Assembly (NCBI RefSeq): GCF_947489255.1
Contig: NZ_CANLCY010000002.1
Location: 62,001 to 126,000, forward strand
From: an uncultured Microbacterium sp.
GTDB taxonomy: Bacteria; Actinomycetota; Actinomycetes; Actinomycetales; Microbacteriaceae
Direction of reading: 5' to 3'
DNA length: 64,000 bases
Part shown: piece by piece, positions 1-8,468 of the stretch
How positions within the stretch are numbered: the first letter of the stretch is position 1
Layout of the letters: each line of letters starts with the position of its first letter
Made by a program: the position numbers and the translations under genes
Notes under the pieces: generated by a model
What the model saw: only the letters and a program-made list of their open reading frames with translations
The model's database searches: none
Told to the model about the DNA's origin: nothing

Positions 1-456
1 GTGACCGCCCCCGTCGCGCACCGCCTGCCGTTCGATGGCGCGGAGTCCCGGGGTGGTCTTGCGGGTGTCGACGATGCGCGCGCCGGTGTGGGCGACTTCG
101 GCGACGTAACGGCTGGTGAGGGTCGCGATGCCCGACATGCGCTGCACGAAGTTCAGGCCGATGCGCTCGGCCGTGAGCACCGCGCGTGCCGGCCCGGTCA
201 CCACCGCGAGCGTGTCCCCGGGGGAGAAGCGCGCCCCGTCGGCGACGCGCTGTTCGACCGTGATCGAGGCGTCGGTGAGGGTGAAGGCGGCCGCGAAGAC
301 CGCCGCTCCGCTGAAGACGCCGTCGACGCGGGCGACGAGCTCGGCGCGAGCCGTGGCGTTCTCGGGGATGAGCGTCTCGCTGGTGAGGTCGCCCCACGGG
401 GCGTCCTCGTCGAGGGCGGCGGAGACGACGCGGTCGATGGCGGCGCGGGTCAGCAT
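1..456 (-). CDS. nadC: Quinolinate phosphoribosyltransferase, N-terminal part (cut by window edge)
   Basis: This enzyme converts quinolinate and PRPP to nicotinate mononucleotide, closing de novo NAD synthesis in the cytoplasm. Only the first 152 residues are inside the window; the rest lies beyond the left edge. The visible part carries the family hallmark DTRKTTPGLR followed by AVRDGGGH, the substrate-binding segment of NadC. The start is the ATG at 456-454, overlapping the end of nadB by 7 bases, so the two are translationally coupled and nadC is the distal gene of the nad operon. No defect is seen in the visible part. Confidence 0.93.
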   Translation of the reverse strand, partial: MLTRAAIDRVVSAALDEDAPWGDLTSETLIPENATARAELVARVDGVFSGAAVFAAAFTLTDASITVEQRVADGARFSPGDTLAVVTGPARAVLTAERIGLNFVQRMSGIATLTSRYVAEVAHTGARIVDTRKTTPGLRAIERQAVRDGGGH

Positions 457-1943
457 GCGAGGACCTCCGGGGATGCGGGGATGGATGCCGAGTCGGCGGC
501 GTCGGAGCGGTGGTGCGCGCCCACGGAGTTCGTGCGCGCACGGGCGGCATCCACGACGTGGGCGGCGACGAGCAGGAGGTTGTCGTCCTCGATGGAGGGG
601 AGGCGTCCCGCGGCGCGCCAGGCCGCGAGCGTCGACGCCGCGCGATCGAGTCCCGCGGCGTCGCGGACGAGCCCCGCGTCGTCCCACATCAGGCGCTGCA
701 GCGCAGCGCGCGAGAACGCGGGGGCGTCGCGGTCGACGGCGACGGGCGAAGTCCGGGCGGGCGGCGTCGGCGAGACCGGCCAGGCGCGGTCACGGGAGAC
801 GGCGTCACCGGCGCGTGCGCCGAAGACGGCCCCCTCGAGCAGGGAGTTGGATGCCAGTCGGTTGGCGCCGTGCACCCCCGTGCGGGCCGTCTCGCCCACC
901 GCGTACAGTCCCGGCACCGTCGTGCGCCCGTCGAGGTCGGTCACGACGCCTCCCATGAGGTAGTGCGCCGCGGGCGTCACGGGGATGGGGTCGCGGCCCC
1001 AGTCGAGGCCGCGCTCGCGCACGGCCGCATCGATCGTGGGGAAGCGCTGCGACAGGCGCTCGCCGCCGAGGGAGGTGGCGTCCAGCCGCACGGGGTGGCC
1101 ATCCTGCGCGGCCATGGCGCGCGCGTTGGCGCGGGCCACGACGTCGCGGGGCGCGAGCTCCCCGTCGGGATGGGCGTCGAAGGCGAAGCGGCGCCCGGTG
1201 TCGTCGATCAGGACGGCCCCCTCGCCCCGGACGGCCTCGGAGACCAGGAAGGGGGAACCGACGGCGAGGGCGGTGGGGTGGAACTGGACGAATTCGAGGT
1301 CGGCGACGGCAGCGCGGGCACGGATCGCGGCGGCGATGCCGTCGCCCGTGGCGCCGAGCGGGTTGGTCGTGTGCGCGTACAGCTGACCGGCCCCGCCCGT
1401 GGCGAGGATCACGGCGTCGGCGGCGAGGCGCTCACCGTCGGCCAGGTCGACGCCCGAGATCCGGCCGCGATCGACGACGAGGTCGCGCAAGAGCGCGTTC
1501 TCGCGAACGGGGATGCCGGCGGCGCCGACCGCGTCGCCGAGGGCGGCCTGGATCGCGGCTCCGGTGGCGTCGCCGCCGGCGTGCAGCACGCGTGCGACGG
1601 CGTGGGCCGCTTCGAGGCCGCGCGAGAAGTCGCCGTCGGCGTTCCGGTCGAAGGCGACGCCGCGCGCGACGAGCTCGGCGATGCGCGCGGGGCCTTCGCC
1701 GACGAGCACGTCCACGGCATCCGGATCGTTCAAGCCGGCGCCGGCGGTGAGGGTGTCGGCCGCGTGCGAGGCGACGGTGTCACCCGGGGCGGTCACGGCC
1801 GCGATGCCTCCCTGCGCCCAGCGCGTGTTGGTGTCGACCAGGGCGCCCTTGGTGACGACCGTGACGCGGCATCCGGCTTCGTGCGCGTGCAGTGCCGCCG
1901 TGAGACCGGCGATGCCGCTGCCCACCACGACGACGGTGGTCAT
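450..1943 (-). CDS. nadB: L-aspartate oxidase
   Basis: Flavoprotein that oxidises L-aspartate to iminoaspartate, the first step of quinolinate formation. The 497-residue protein opens with a beta-strand and the dinucleotide-binding motif GSGIAG (residues 8-13), then shows NTRWAQGGIAA, the substrate-loop segment EFVQFHPTAL, and HGANRLASNSLLEG, all diagnostic of NadB rather than succinate dehydrogenase. The ATG at 1943 overlaps the nadA stop as ATGA, so translation is coupled. Iminoaspartate is unstable, which fits tight co-expression with nadA. Length is slightly short of the E. coli enzyme because the C-terminal domain is compact. Confidence 0.95.
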   Translation of the reverse strand: MTTVVVVGSGIAGLTAALHAHEAGCRVTVVTKGALVDTNTRWAQGGIAAVTAPGDTVASHAADTLTAGAGLNDPDAVDVLVGEGPARIAELVARGVAFDRNADGDFSRGLEAAHAVARVLHAGGDATGAAIQAALGDAVGAAGIPVRENALLRDLVVDRGRISGVDLADGERLAADAVILATGGAGQLYAHTTNPLGATGDGIAAAIRARAAVADLEFVQFHPTALAVGSPFLVSEAVRGEGAVLIDDTGRRFAFDAHPDGELAPRDVVARANARAMAAQDGHPVRLDATSLGGERLSQRFPTIDAAVRERGLDWGRDPIPVTPAAHYLMGGVVTDLDGRTTVPGLYAVGETARTGVHGANRLASNSLLEGAVFGARAGDAVSRDRAWPVSPTPPARTSPVAVDRDAPAFSRAALQRLMWDDAGLVRDAAGLDRAASTLAAWRAAGRLPSIEDDNLLLVAAHVVDAARARTNSVGAHHRSDAADSASIPASPEVLAC

Positions 1944-3271
1944 TTCACGGCGCCGTTCGGCTTGGCCGCGAGCATGCGCTCGAGGGCCACGGTCGCGGGG
2001 GCGGCGACGTCGGCGGGGACGGTGATGCGGTTGACGACCTCTCCCGCGACGAGCGACTCGAGGACCCACGCGAGGTAGCCCGGGTGGATGCGGTACATCG
2101 TCGAGCAGGGGCACACCACCGGGTCGAGGCAGAAGATCTCGTGCTGCGGGTACTGCGCGGCCAGGCGCTGCACGAGGTTGATCTCGGTGCCGATCGCGAA
2201 GGTCGTGGGCTCCGTCGCCGCGGCGATGGCCTTGCGGATGATGTCGGTCGACCCGGCCTCGTCGGCGGCATCCACCACGTCCATCGGGCACTCGGGGTGC
2301 ACGATCACGCGCACACCGGGGTGCTCGGCACGGGCCTTGTCGATCTGGTCGACGGTGAAGCGACGGTGCACGGAGCAGAAGCCGTGCCACAGGATGACGC
2401 GGCTGTCGGCGATCTGCGCCTGCGACGACCCACCGAGCGGCTTGCGGGGGTTCCACATCGGCATCTGCTCCAGCGGCACCCCCATCGCCTTCGCGGTGTT
2501 GCGGCCGAGGTGCTGGTCGGGGAAGAACAGCACGCGGCGCCCGCGGGCGAACGCCCACTCGAGCACGGTCCGCGCGTTCGAGGAGGTGCAGACGATGCCG
2601 CCGTGGCGCCCGACGAAGCCCTTGATGGCGGCCGAGGAGTTCATGTAGGTCACCGGGATGACGGGGACCAGGCCCTCGGCATCCGGGGTCTCGAGGTCGC
2701 CCAGCACCTCTTCGAGCTGCTCCCAGCACTCCTCGACCTGGTCGATGTCGGCCATGTCGGCCATCGAGCACCCGGCGGCGAGGTTCGGCAGGATCACGGC
2801 CTGGTCGGGGCGTGAAAGCAGGTCAGCGGTCTCGGCCATGAAGTGCACGCCGCAGAAGACGATCGCTTCGGCTTCGGGGCGGTCCTTAGCGGCGTTGGCG
2901 AGCTGGAACGAGTCACCCACGTAGTCGGCGTGGCGCACGACCTCCTCGCGCTGGTAGAAGTGCCCGAGCACGACCACGCGGTCGCCGAGAGCGGCCTTCG
3001 CCGTGCGGATGCGCTCGTCGAGCTCGTCGTCGGAGGCGTCGCGGTACTCCTGGGGCAGCTCGCCCTGGCGAGGAGCGCCGGTGGGGATCACGTCGCCCAT
3101 CGACGAGCCCGGACCGTACCCGGGCCGCGTGTCGAAGTCCCACGGTCCCACGGCGAGGTCGGTGGTGCAGGTGGCGTCGGTCGACGCGCCCGTGACGATC
3201 GCCTGGATGACGTGGTCGACGCTCGGGTCGATCGCGGGGCGGGGCTGCAGGGTGAGGGGTGTGGCGGACAT
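1940..3271 (-). CDS. nadA: Quinolinate synthase A (4Fe-4S)
   Basis: Condenses iminoaspartate with dihydroxyacetone phosphate to quinolinate, using a [4Fe-4S] cluster bound by three cysteines. Expected segments are visible: VVLGHFYQREEVV, VFCGVHFMAETA (first Cys), TYMNSSAAIKGFVG, and DPVVCPCSTMYRIHPGYL near the C-terminus. The 443-residue protein carries an N-terminal extension of roughly 70-80 residues ahead of the conserved core; family members are commonly near 350 residues. It starts at the ATG at 3271-3269, 12 bp after the stop of the Nudix-type regulator, so the regulator heads the nad operon. Confidence 0.94.
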   Translation of the reverse strand: MSATPLTLQPRPAIDPSVDHVIQAIVTGASTDATCTTDLAVGPWDFDTRPGYGPGSSMGDVIPTGAPRQGELPQEYRDASDDELDERIRTAKAALGDRVVVLGHFYQREEVVRHADYVGDSFQLANAAKDRPEAEAIVFCGVHFMAETADLLSRPDQAVILPNLAAGCSMADMADIDQVEECWEQLEEVLGDLETPDAEGLVPVIPVTYMNSSAAIKGFVGRHGGIVCTSSNARTVLEWAFARGRRVLFFPDQHLGRNTAKAMGVPLEQMPMWNPRKPLGGSSQAQIADSRVILWHGFCSVHRRFTVDQIDKARAEHPGVRVIVHPECPMDVVDAADEAGSTDIIRKAIAAATEPTTFAIGTEINLVQRLAAQYPQHEIFCLDPVVCPCSTMYRIHPGYLAWVLESLVAGEVVNRITVPADVAAPATVALERMLAAKPNGAVK

Positions 3272-3283
3272 GGGCGTTTCCGA

Positions 3284-4009
3284 TCAGTGACGGGACGGGA
3301 GCGGGCCGCGGTCGGCGAGCTCCACGTCGCGGTTGTAGCGGTAGAGGCGGGCGGGACGATGGCTGCCGGTGCGGAAGCGATCGGTGGGGATGAGCGTGTC
3401 GGACGTGTCGACCTGGCGGCGGAAGTTCGCCGGGTCGAGGCGTTTGCCGAGGATCGTCTCGGTGACCTCGCGCAGATCGGCGAGGGTGAACTCGTCGGGC
3501 AGCAGCCCGTGCGCGATGCGGCTGTAGCCGACCTTGTTGCGCAGGCGCCAGAGCGTGTACTCGACGATGTCGTTGTGGTCGAAGGCGAGGGTCGGCAGAT
3601 CGGTCGCGTCGAACCACTCGACGTTCTCGGGCGCATCGCCCTCGCGGGCGTGCGCGGCGACCTGCGCGTCGACCTCGTCGGAGCGCAGCAGCGCCCAGTA
3701 CACGATCGACACGACGCGCGTGGGGGAGCGGTCCACGGCCCCGAACGCGTAGAGCTGCTCGAGATAGCTGGGGGTGAGGCCGGTCGTCTCGGCGAGCGTC
3801 CGGGATGCCGCGGTGTCGAGCTCCTCGGTCGCGTCCAGCCATCCGCCGGGCAGCGCCCACCGCCCGTCGAAAGGGTCTCGGGTGCGGCGCACGAGGGGGA
3901 GCGAGAGCACCGCCTCGTCGTCGGCGTCCCTGCGCACGCTGAAGATGACGGTCGACACCGCGACGCGCACGTCGGCGTCGCGGGACTCGGGCTGCGGGGT
4001 TCGTGTCAT
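3284..4009 (-). CDS. nrtR: NrtR-type Nudix transcriptional regulator of NAD synthesis
   Basis: Predicted repressor combining an N-terminal Nudix-like domain (GRWALPGGWLDATEELD, around residues 50-70) with a C-terminal winged-helix segment (DEFTLADLREVTETILGKRLD onward). In this family the Nudix domain senses ADP-ribose and the C-terminus binds DNA ahead of NAD genes; that role is inferred from family and from its place directly upstream of nadA. The Nudix box is degenerate (TLAETTGLTP where REXXEEXGU is expected), as in NrtR sensors. The ATG at 4009 gives 241 residues; an ATG at 4018 is also in frame with GGAG only 2 nt upstream. GTGTCAT occurs twice as a direct repeat (4003-4009 and 4038-4044) over the start region and is an untested operator candidate. 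Confidence 0.85.
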   Translation of the reverse strand: MTRTPQPESRDADVRVAVSTVIFSVRRDADDEAVLSLPLVRRTRDPFDGRWALPGGWLDATEELDTAASRTLAETTGLTPSYLEQLYAFGAVDRSPTRVVSIVYWALLRSDEVDAQVAAHAREGDAPENVEWFDATDLPTLAFDHNDIVEYTLWRLRNKVGYSRIAHGLLPDEFTLADLREVTETILGKRLDPANFRRQVDTSDTLIPTDRFRTGSHRPARLYRYNRDVELADRGPLPSRH

Positions 4010-4078
4010 GTTGACCATATCTCCGGGATCGATCTTAGTGTCATTCCGACCCGAAGGGCGAATCCGCCGACATCCGCG

Positions 4079-4145
4079 CGATGAACACCGATTCTCGCGA
4101 GACATCGCGGGACACCGCGTGTCTCGTCGGGGACGGCGTTTCTCG
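4079..4145. repeat. 67-bp near-palindromic element, copy 1
   Basis: The ends CGATGAACACCG (4079-4090) and CGGCGTTTCTCG (4134-4145) are imperfect inverted repeats. The interior holds CCGCGTGTCTCG, the reverse complement of the core of the copies at 44849 and 45009. All three copies are exactly 67 bp. This copy is inverted relative to the others and the most diverged. It lies between the divergent nrtR and marP genes. Confidence 0.72.
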
Positions 4146-4238
4146 AGGGCAGGGGCGGGACCCACCGGCGGCCCGCCGCGCGTCGGAAGCGTTCTCCCAG
4201 ACGCGCCGCCTAGCCTCGAAGAGGACTCAGGAGGTCGG

Positions 4239-5414
4239 ATGCCGATCATCGACATCGTTCTGATCGCCCTTCTGGCGATCGCTCTCATCGTGGGCCTGTC
4301 GCGCGGATTCCTCGCCACGATCGGCTTTTTCGCCGGACTCGCCGTGGGCGCCGTCGCCGCGTACTGGGTGACGCCGTTCGTCGGACAGTGGGTCACCGCC
4401 CCGGCGTGGCGCGGGCCCGCGATGATCCTCACCGGTGTCGTGCTGCTCATGATCGGCTCGGGTCTCGGCAGTGCCGTCGGTGGGTTCTTCCGCCGCGGTG
4501 CCGACCGCATCCGCCTGCGCGTGCCGGAGCGGCTGCTCGGCGGCGTCGTCAACGTCGCCGCCGCGGCGCTCACGATCTCGTTCGTCGCCGGATCCCTCAC
4601 CCCCGTCGGACTCCCGGTCGTGTCGGCCGCCCTCGGCTCCTCCGCGGTCGTGCGCACGATCGACGACCTCACCCCGCCCCCCGTGCGCGGCGCGCTCGCC
4701 GACCTGCGCGGAACGGTCTTCGCCGGCGGCATCCCGAGCTTCGGCTCGCTCATCCAGATCGGTCCCGTGCCCAGCACGCCGGCGATCGCCCTCGACGACC
4801 CGGCCCTGACCCAGGCGGCGCAATCGGTGGCCCGCATCTCGGGCACCGCATACGCGTGCGGAATCACCTCGAGCGGATCGGGCTTCGTCGTCGCCGACGA
4901 CCGCATCGTCACCAACGCGCACGTCGTCGCGGGCGTCGACGCCCCGCTCGTCGAACTCCCGGGCCAGCCCGCGCGGGAGGGTCGCGTCACCTACTTCGAC
5001 CCGATCGACGACATCGCCGTGGTGTCCGTCGACGGGTTGGATGCCGCCGCCCTGCCGATCGTGCCGACCCTCGCCGTGGGATCGGCTGCCGTCGTGCAGG
5101 GGTACCCGGGCGGCGGTCCGTTCACCTCGGGCAGCGCGCAGATCCTCTCGGAGGGCACCGTCCCCGTCCCCGACATCTACGACGGCTCCTCCACACCCCG
5201 TGACATCTACGCGATCGCCGGTGTCGTGCGGCCCGGCAACTCCGGCGGTCCGCTGCTGACGACGACGGGAGAGGTCGCGGGGATCGTCTTCGCCCGCTCC
5301 GACACCGACGACAACGTCGGCTACGCCATGACTCCCGCGGAATTGCTCCCCGTCATGGCGCAGATCGACGCCCTGTCGACGCCCGTGGCATCCGGGAGCT
5401 GCACGCGCGGCTGA
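4239..5414 (+). CDS. MarP-family membrane serine protease
   Basis: The N-terminal ~150 residues form a CvpA-like block of about four membrane helices (IVLIALLAIALIVGL, LATIGFFAGLAVGAV, MILTGVVLLMIGSG). The extracytoplasmic half is a trypsin-like protease with His228 in TNAHVV, Asp258 in DPIDDIAVV and Ser335 in RPGNSGGP, so the triad is complete. Mycobacterial MarP, of the same architecture, protects the cell in acid and oxidative stress; a similar envelope role here is inference. Start ATG 4239 has a strong AGGAGG at 4229-4234. It is a single-gene unit of 391 residues. Cysteines in YACGIT and at the C-terminus could form a disulfide, as in MarP. Confidence 0.88.
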   Translation: MPIIDIVLIALLAIALIVGLSRGFLATIGFFAGLAVGAVAAYWVTPFVGQWVTAPAWRGPAMILTGVVLLMIGSGLGSAVGGFFRRGADRIRLRVPERLLGGVVNVAAAALTISFVAGSLTPVGLPVVSAALGSSAVVRTIDDLTPPPVRGALADLRGTVFAGGIPSFGSLIQIGPVPSTPAIALDDPALTQAAQSVARISGTAYACGITSSGSGFVVADDRIVTNAHVVAGVDAPLVELPGQPAREGRVTYFDPIDDIAVVSVDGLDAAALPIVPTLAVGSAAVVQGYPGGGPFTSGSAQILSEGTVPVPDIYDGSSTPRDIYAIAGVVRPGNSGGPLLTTTGEVAGIVFARSDTDDNVGYAMTPAELLPVMAQIDALSTPVASGSCTRG

Positions 5415-5554
5415 CGCGCGACGACGGCAACTGCGTCGGCCGCACGCCGGCGGCTCGCGGCGTTCAGGCCGCCGGATCGGTGAGGTTCGCGAGGGCACGC
5501 GCCCGCGCGGGTGAAGTTGTCCACAGGGTGACCGGGCGGAGCGCTCCGGCTCCC

Positions 5555-5567
5555 TACGATCGCTGCC
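5555..5567 (+). promoter_or_regulatory. -10 box of leaderless promoter for the WXG-like gene
   Basis: TACGAT at 5555-5560 is followed by 7 nt and then the ATG at 5568, with no Shine-Dalgarno sequence between. This spacing is what a leaderless actinobacterial mRNA requires. The same arrangement recurs before several other genes in the window. Confidence 0.45.
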
Positions 5568-5864
5568 ATGCCGCTCATCTCCGTCTCCGTCGACGAGATG
5601 CGGCGAGCCGCGACGAAGGTCAAAGAGGTCTCCGCGGGGCTGAGCCCGCTCCCGCTGGTGAGCATCGCGGACCAGCCCGATCTCTCGCTCGCCGTGGCCG
5701 AGTTCGTCGCCTGCATGAACGACTGCCGCTCGGAACGGGAGCGCGAGCTCGACGCGTTGTCGGCGGGGCTGCGCGAGGTCGCCGACCTCTTCGAGAGCCA
5801 CGAGAGCGGCGCCCTCGACGAGATCCGCGCTCTCGGTTCCTCGCTCGATTGGAGCATCCGGTGA
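5568..5864 (+). CDS. Small WXG100-like helical protein
   Basis: A 98-residue protein without signal peptide or membrane helix, predicted as two helices around a short turn. Size, position directly before a large hydrolase with a helical N-terminus, and the 4-bp GTGA overlap with that gene resemble ESX/T7SS partner proteins. A classical W-X-G turn is not present (the turn region reads VACMNDCRSER), so assignment rests on context. Two cysteines 4 residues apart in that turn could form a disulfide. Probably co-translated with the downstream gene and possibly its export partner. Confidence 0.5.
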   Translation: MPLISVSVDEMRRAATKVKEVSAGLSPLPLVSIADQPDLSLAVAEFVACMNDCRSERERELDALSAGLREVADLFESHESGALDEIRALGSSLDWSIR

Positions 5865-7678
5865 GAGCGGAACTCGGACAGTCCCGCGACCCCGTCCGCC
5901 TGATCCCCGGAGACCTCGCGGGCCTGCACCGCACGATCGCCCTCTGGCGCTCCCGAGCCGCCGACGCGGAGGAGTCCGGGGCCGCACTGCGTCAGCTGCG
6001 CGCCGTGCCGGAGTGGGCCGGAGAAGCCGCCGACGCCTACGAGCGGCGCGTCACGGCCGCCGCTTCGCCGTGGGATGCCATGGCCTCTGCGTTCCGCGCG
6101 GGGCTGCTCGCCCTGGAGGAGTACGCCGCCGCGCTCGAGGCCGCGCGGGCACGAGCCGGTGACGCCGTCGACCTCTGGGACGTCGCCGAGGCGATGGACG
6201 CCGCCCCGGCGCCGGCGACGCCCGGGTTCCCCGCCGCAGACCGGCAGCCGCTGCGCAGCCTCGAACCCCGGGCTGAGGCCCGCGCGATCCTCGACGATGC
6301 GCGCAGGGCGCTCGACCAGGCGGCGCAGACGGCGGCCGCGGCCCTGAGACGAGCCCTCGCCCTGCCCGGCTTGCAGGCGGAGGAGTGGCTGGCCCTCCTC
6401 GCCGACACCGCCTCGGCCTCGCAGATCCTCGACGCGCTCGCGGGCGCCGACGGCCCCAGCCTCCGGGCCGTTCTGCGGGCGAAACCCGCCCTCGCCGACG
6501 TCCTGGCGCAGGCCGAACCCGCCGCGGTCGCCCCCTGGTGGGCCGCCCTGTCGGCAGCGCAGCAGAACGCTCTCATCTCCGCCGCGCCCGCGGTCATCGG
6601 CAACCTCGGCGGCGTGGCCTACGCCGCTCGTGATCGAGCCAACCGCCTGTGGCTCCGCACCCAGCTGGCCGACGCGCGGGCCGCACTCGCCGAGGCGGAG
6701 AAGACTCCGTCGTATTGGGAACTCGTCGGGGGATACGCCACCGCGTCGGCCGTGGCCGAGCGTCTCGAGCGCGCCCGGGCGCGGGTGGCGGGGTTGGAGG
6801 GGATCGAGGCTGCGTTGGTGGTGCCCGATGATTCGGTTGACCGCCATCTCGTCTCCCTGACCTCTGACTCCCCACCGCTGGCCGCGATCGCTCTTGGCGA
6901 CCTCGATACCGCTGACAACATCACGTACGCCGTTCCTGGCATGGGTACCACCGCCGAGGACATGGACGATTGGTCCCGCGCGTCAAAAAACCTCTTCGAT
7001 CAACAGAATCGTGCGGATCCGACGCGATCTCAGGCCGTCGTCGCTTGGATTGGATATGAGACGCCACCCGTCCCGATTGAGGAAGGGGGCTTAGACGTCA
7101 TGCGGAACGACCTTGCGCAGCGAGGCGGGTCAAATCTGGCTCACGATCTTGCTGCCGTTGATTGCGTGAGACCCGGGGCGAGGGTGAACGTCGTCGCACA
7201 TTCGTATGGCACGACCACGGCGGCATTTGCGTTGATAAATGGTGAAGTGAATGTTGATTCCTTCGTCACCCTTGGCTCAGCCGGGCTCCCCGAGACCGTC
7301 GACAAGGCGTCGACGATTCATGCCGCGGCCGTCTTCTCCGGCCAGGCGCAGGACGTGTGGGCGATAGACCCGGCTGGTGGCGATCAATGGGCGTGGACGG
7401 GGCGCATATCGCCACAGCACCCGACGAATCCCATGAGTCCGGGTTTTGGAGGACACGCGTTCAGCGTGGCGGGGTCGGGAGGGCTTCAACCGGTGACCGA
7501 CCACGGGGTCCTGACGGATGGAGGGACAGGATATTTTGACCAGAGTACGGAATCGCTCAGGAATGTCGCCTTGGCTACGACCGGCCACGCGGAACTTATC
7601 TCGCCGTACATCGCGCCGGATCCGACACCGTTCCAACGGGCTTTGTTTGAGGGGATGTCGCATGGCGCGTCGTACTAG
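5861..7678 (+). CDS. Putative secreted-type alpha/beta hydrolase (DUF1023-like) with helical N-terminus
   Basis: The 605-residue protein has an Ala-rich helical N-terminal half (residues 1-330) and a C-terminal alpha/beta-hydrolase domain resembling Abhydrolase_8/DUF1023. The domain starts near NITYAVPGMGTT, has the nucleophile elbow AHSYGT with Ser448, and ends with a HAF...DHG segment holding candidate acid and His. In actinobacteria such proteins follow WXG-like genes; substrate is unknown. GTG 5861 overlaps the upstream stop by 4 bp. From about 6830 to the end, base composition drops (for example gttgataaatggtgaagtg near 7230) and the GGATGCC signature disappears, suggesting that the hydrolase half was acquired separately from the N-terminal half. 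Confidence 0.7.
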   Translation: MRAELGQSRDPVRLIPGDLAGLHRTIALWRSRAADAEESGAALRQLRAVPEWAGEAADAYERRVTAAASPWDAMASAFRAGLLALEEYAAALEAARARAGDAVDLWDVAEAMDAAPAPATPGFPAADRQPLRSLEPRAEARAILDDARRALDQAAQTAAAALRRALALPGLQAEEWLALLADTASASQILDALAGADGPSLRAVLRAKPALADVLAQAEPAAVAPWWAALSAAQQNALISAAPAVIGNLGGVAYAARDRANRLWLRTQLADARAALAEAEKTPSYWELVGGYATASAVAERLERARARVAGLEGIEAALVVPDDSVDRHLVSLTSDSPPLAAIALGDLDTADNITYAVPGMGTTAEDMDDWSRASKNLFDQQNRADPTRSQAVVAWIGYETPPVPIEEGGLDVMRNDLAQRGGSNLAHDLAAVDCVRPGARVNVVAHSYGTTTAAFALINGEVNVDSFVTLGSAGLPETVDKASTIHAAAVFSGQAQDVWAIDPAGGDQWAWTGRISPQHPTNPMSPGFGGHAFSVAGSGGLQPVTDHGVLTDGGTGYFDQSTESLRNVALATTGHAELISPYIAPDPTPFQRALFEGMSHGASY

Positions 7679-8156
7679 ACGCCTTAGCGTAATGGCTGGC
7701 GGCGCAATCTTGATGGCCTGCACCTTGTTTCTGGCGACAGCGTGTGTCGCGCCGCAGGAGGTAGTGATGACCACCGATCAGGCGCGCGATGCGCTCGTCA
7801 GGACTATCGAGAACAGCGCCTCAAAAATCGATGCCGTTGGATGGAACCGCGATTCTGCAGCAGAGGTGGGAAACTGCGGCTCCCACCGAGGCGAGCGCGT
7901 CAACTACATGTACGGTTACGGCGCGCCTGCCCCCGACAATGATCGCGCCGCCGATGCGCTGATCATCGCCGACTATTGGCGGTCGCTCGGCATGCAAGTT
8001 CGCGTCGTAGAAAGCCCGGCATATGTCGTCTACGCGACGGGCGGCCCGGTTCAGGGCCTGTCCTTCTCCACCGCCCCCGGCGATTACTACATATCCGGCA
8101 CCTCCCTCTGCGTCCCCGGCGACGCGGACGAGATCCGCAAACAGGACAACGGCTGA
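7662..8156 (+). CDS. Small lipoprotein, possible immunity or partner protein
   Basis: 164 residues. A basic N-terminus (MARRTRRL), hydrophobic segment and lipobox LATAC predict a membrane-anchored lipoprotein. The mature part has conserved-looking Cys residues (GNCGS, TSLCVPG) and no family I recognise. Its ATG lies 17 bp inside the end of the hydrolase gene, so the two are coupled, and it shares the same reduced GC content. A membrane-exposed partner next to a putative exported hydrolase could be an immunity or chaperone protein, but nothing in the sequence proves it. Confidence 0.62.
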   Translation: MARRTRRLSVMAGGAILMACTLFLATACVAPQEVVMTTDQARDALVRTIENSASKIDAVGWNRDSAAEVGNCGSHRGERVNYMYGYGAPAPDNDRAADALIIADYWRSLGMQVRVVESPAYVVYATGGPVQGLSFSTAPGDYYISGTSLCVPGDADEIRKQDNG

Positions 8157-8220
8157 ACATCTCACGAGGCCGACCGAAGCTCCGCTAGGCTGACCCCACA
8201 AGTCCACACCGGCCCCATGA

Positions 8221-8424
8221 TCGATGCGGGAGAGCTCCGGCGAACGCAGCCGGGCACCGAAGGAGCAAGCCTCCCCGCCAATCTCTCAGGTACGCGTACC
8301 GCGTCGATCGGGCCACTCTGGAAAGTGATCCGGGTGCACCGCGCCGGATCCGCCGACGGTGAAAGCTGCGCGTCCGCAACGCGGCAGTGAAACTCTCAGG
8401 CCCATGACAGAGGGGGAGTTCTCC
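8221..8424 (+). ncRNA. Tandem glycine riboswitch (gcvT element)
   Basis: Two adjacent aptamers lie in the 312-bp leader of gcvT. The first runs from GCGGGAGAGC to the conserved AATCTCTCAGGTAC (8280-8293) and CTCTGGAAAGTG (8317-8328). The second starts at GATCCGGGTGCACC (8327-8340) and contains CGACGGTGAAAGC, GAAACTCTCAGG (8389-8400) and CATGACAGAGGGGGAG (8403-8418). These are the signature segments of the cooperative glycine sensor, which turns on the glycine cleavage operon when glycine is abundant. No clear U-tract terminator separates it from the ATG at 8469, so control could be at translation, through the imperfect GC-rich hairpin at about 8426-8440. Confidence 0.92.
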
Positions 8425-8468
8425 AGGCGCCGACCGGCGTCTGTCCGTCATCGCGAACGGCAGAACTC

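Noticed and set aside
510..2078. Long open frame on the + strand opposite nadB
   Set aside because: It is an antisense shadow of nadB caused by high GC; the nadB frame has clear family motifs.
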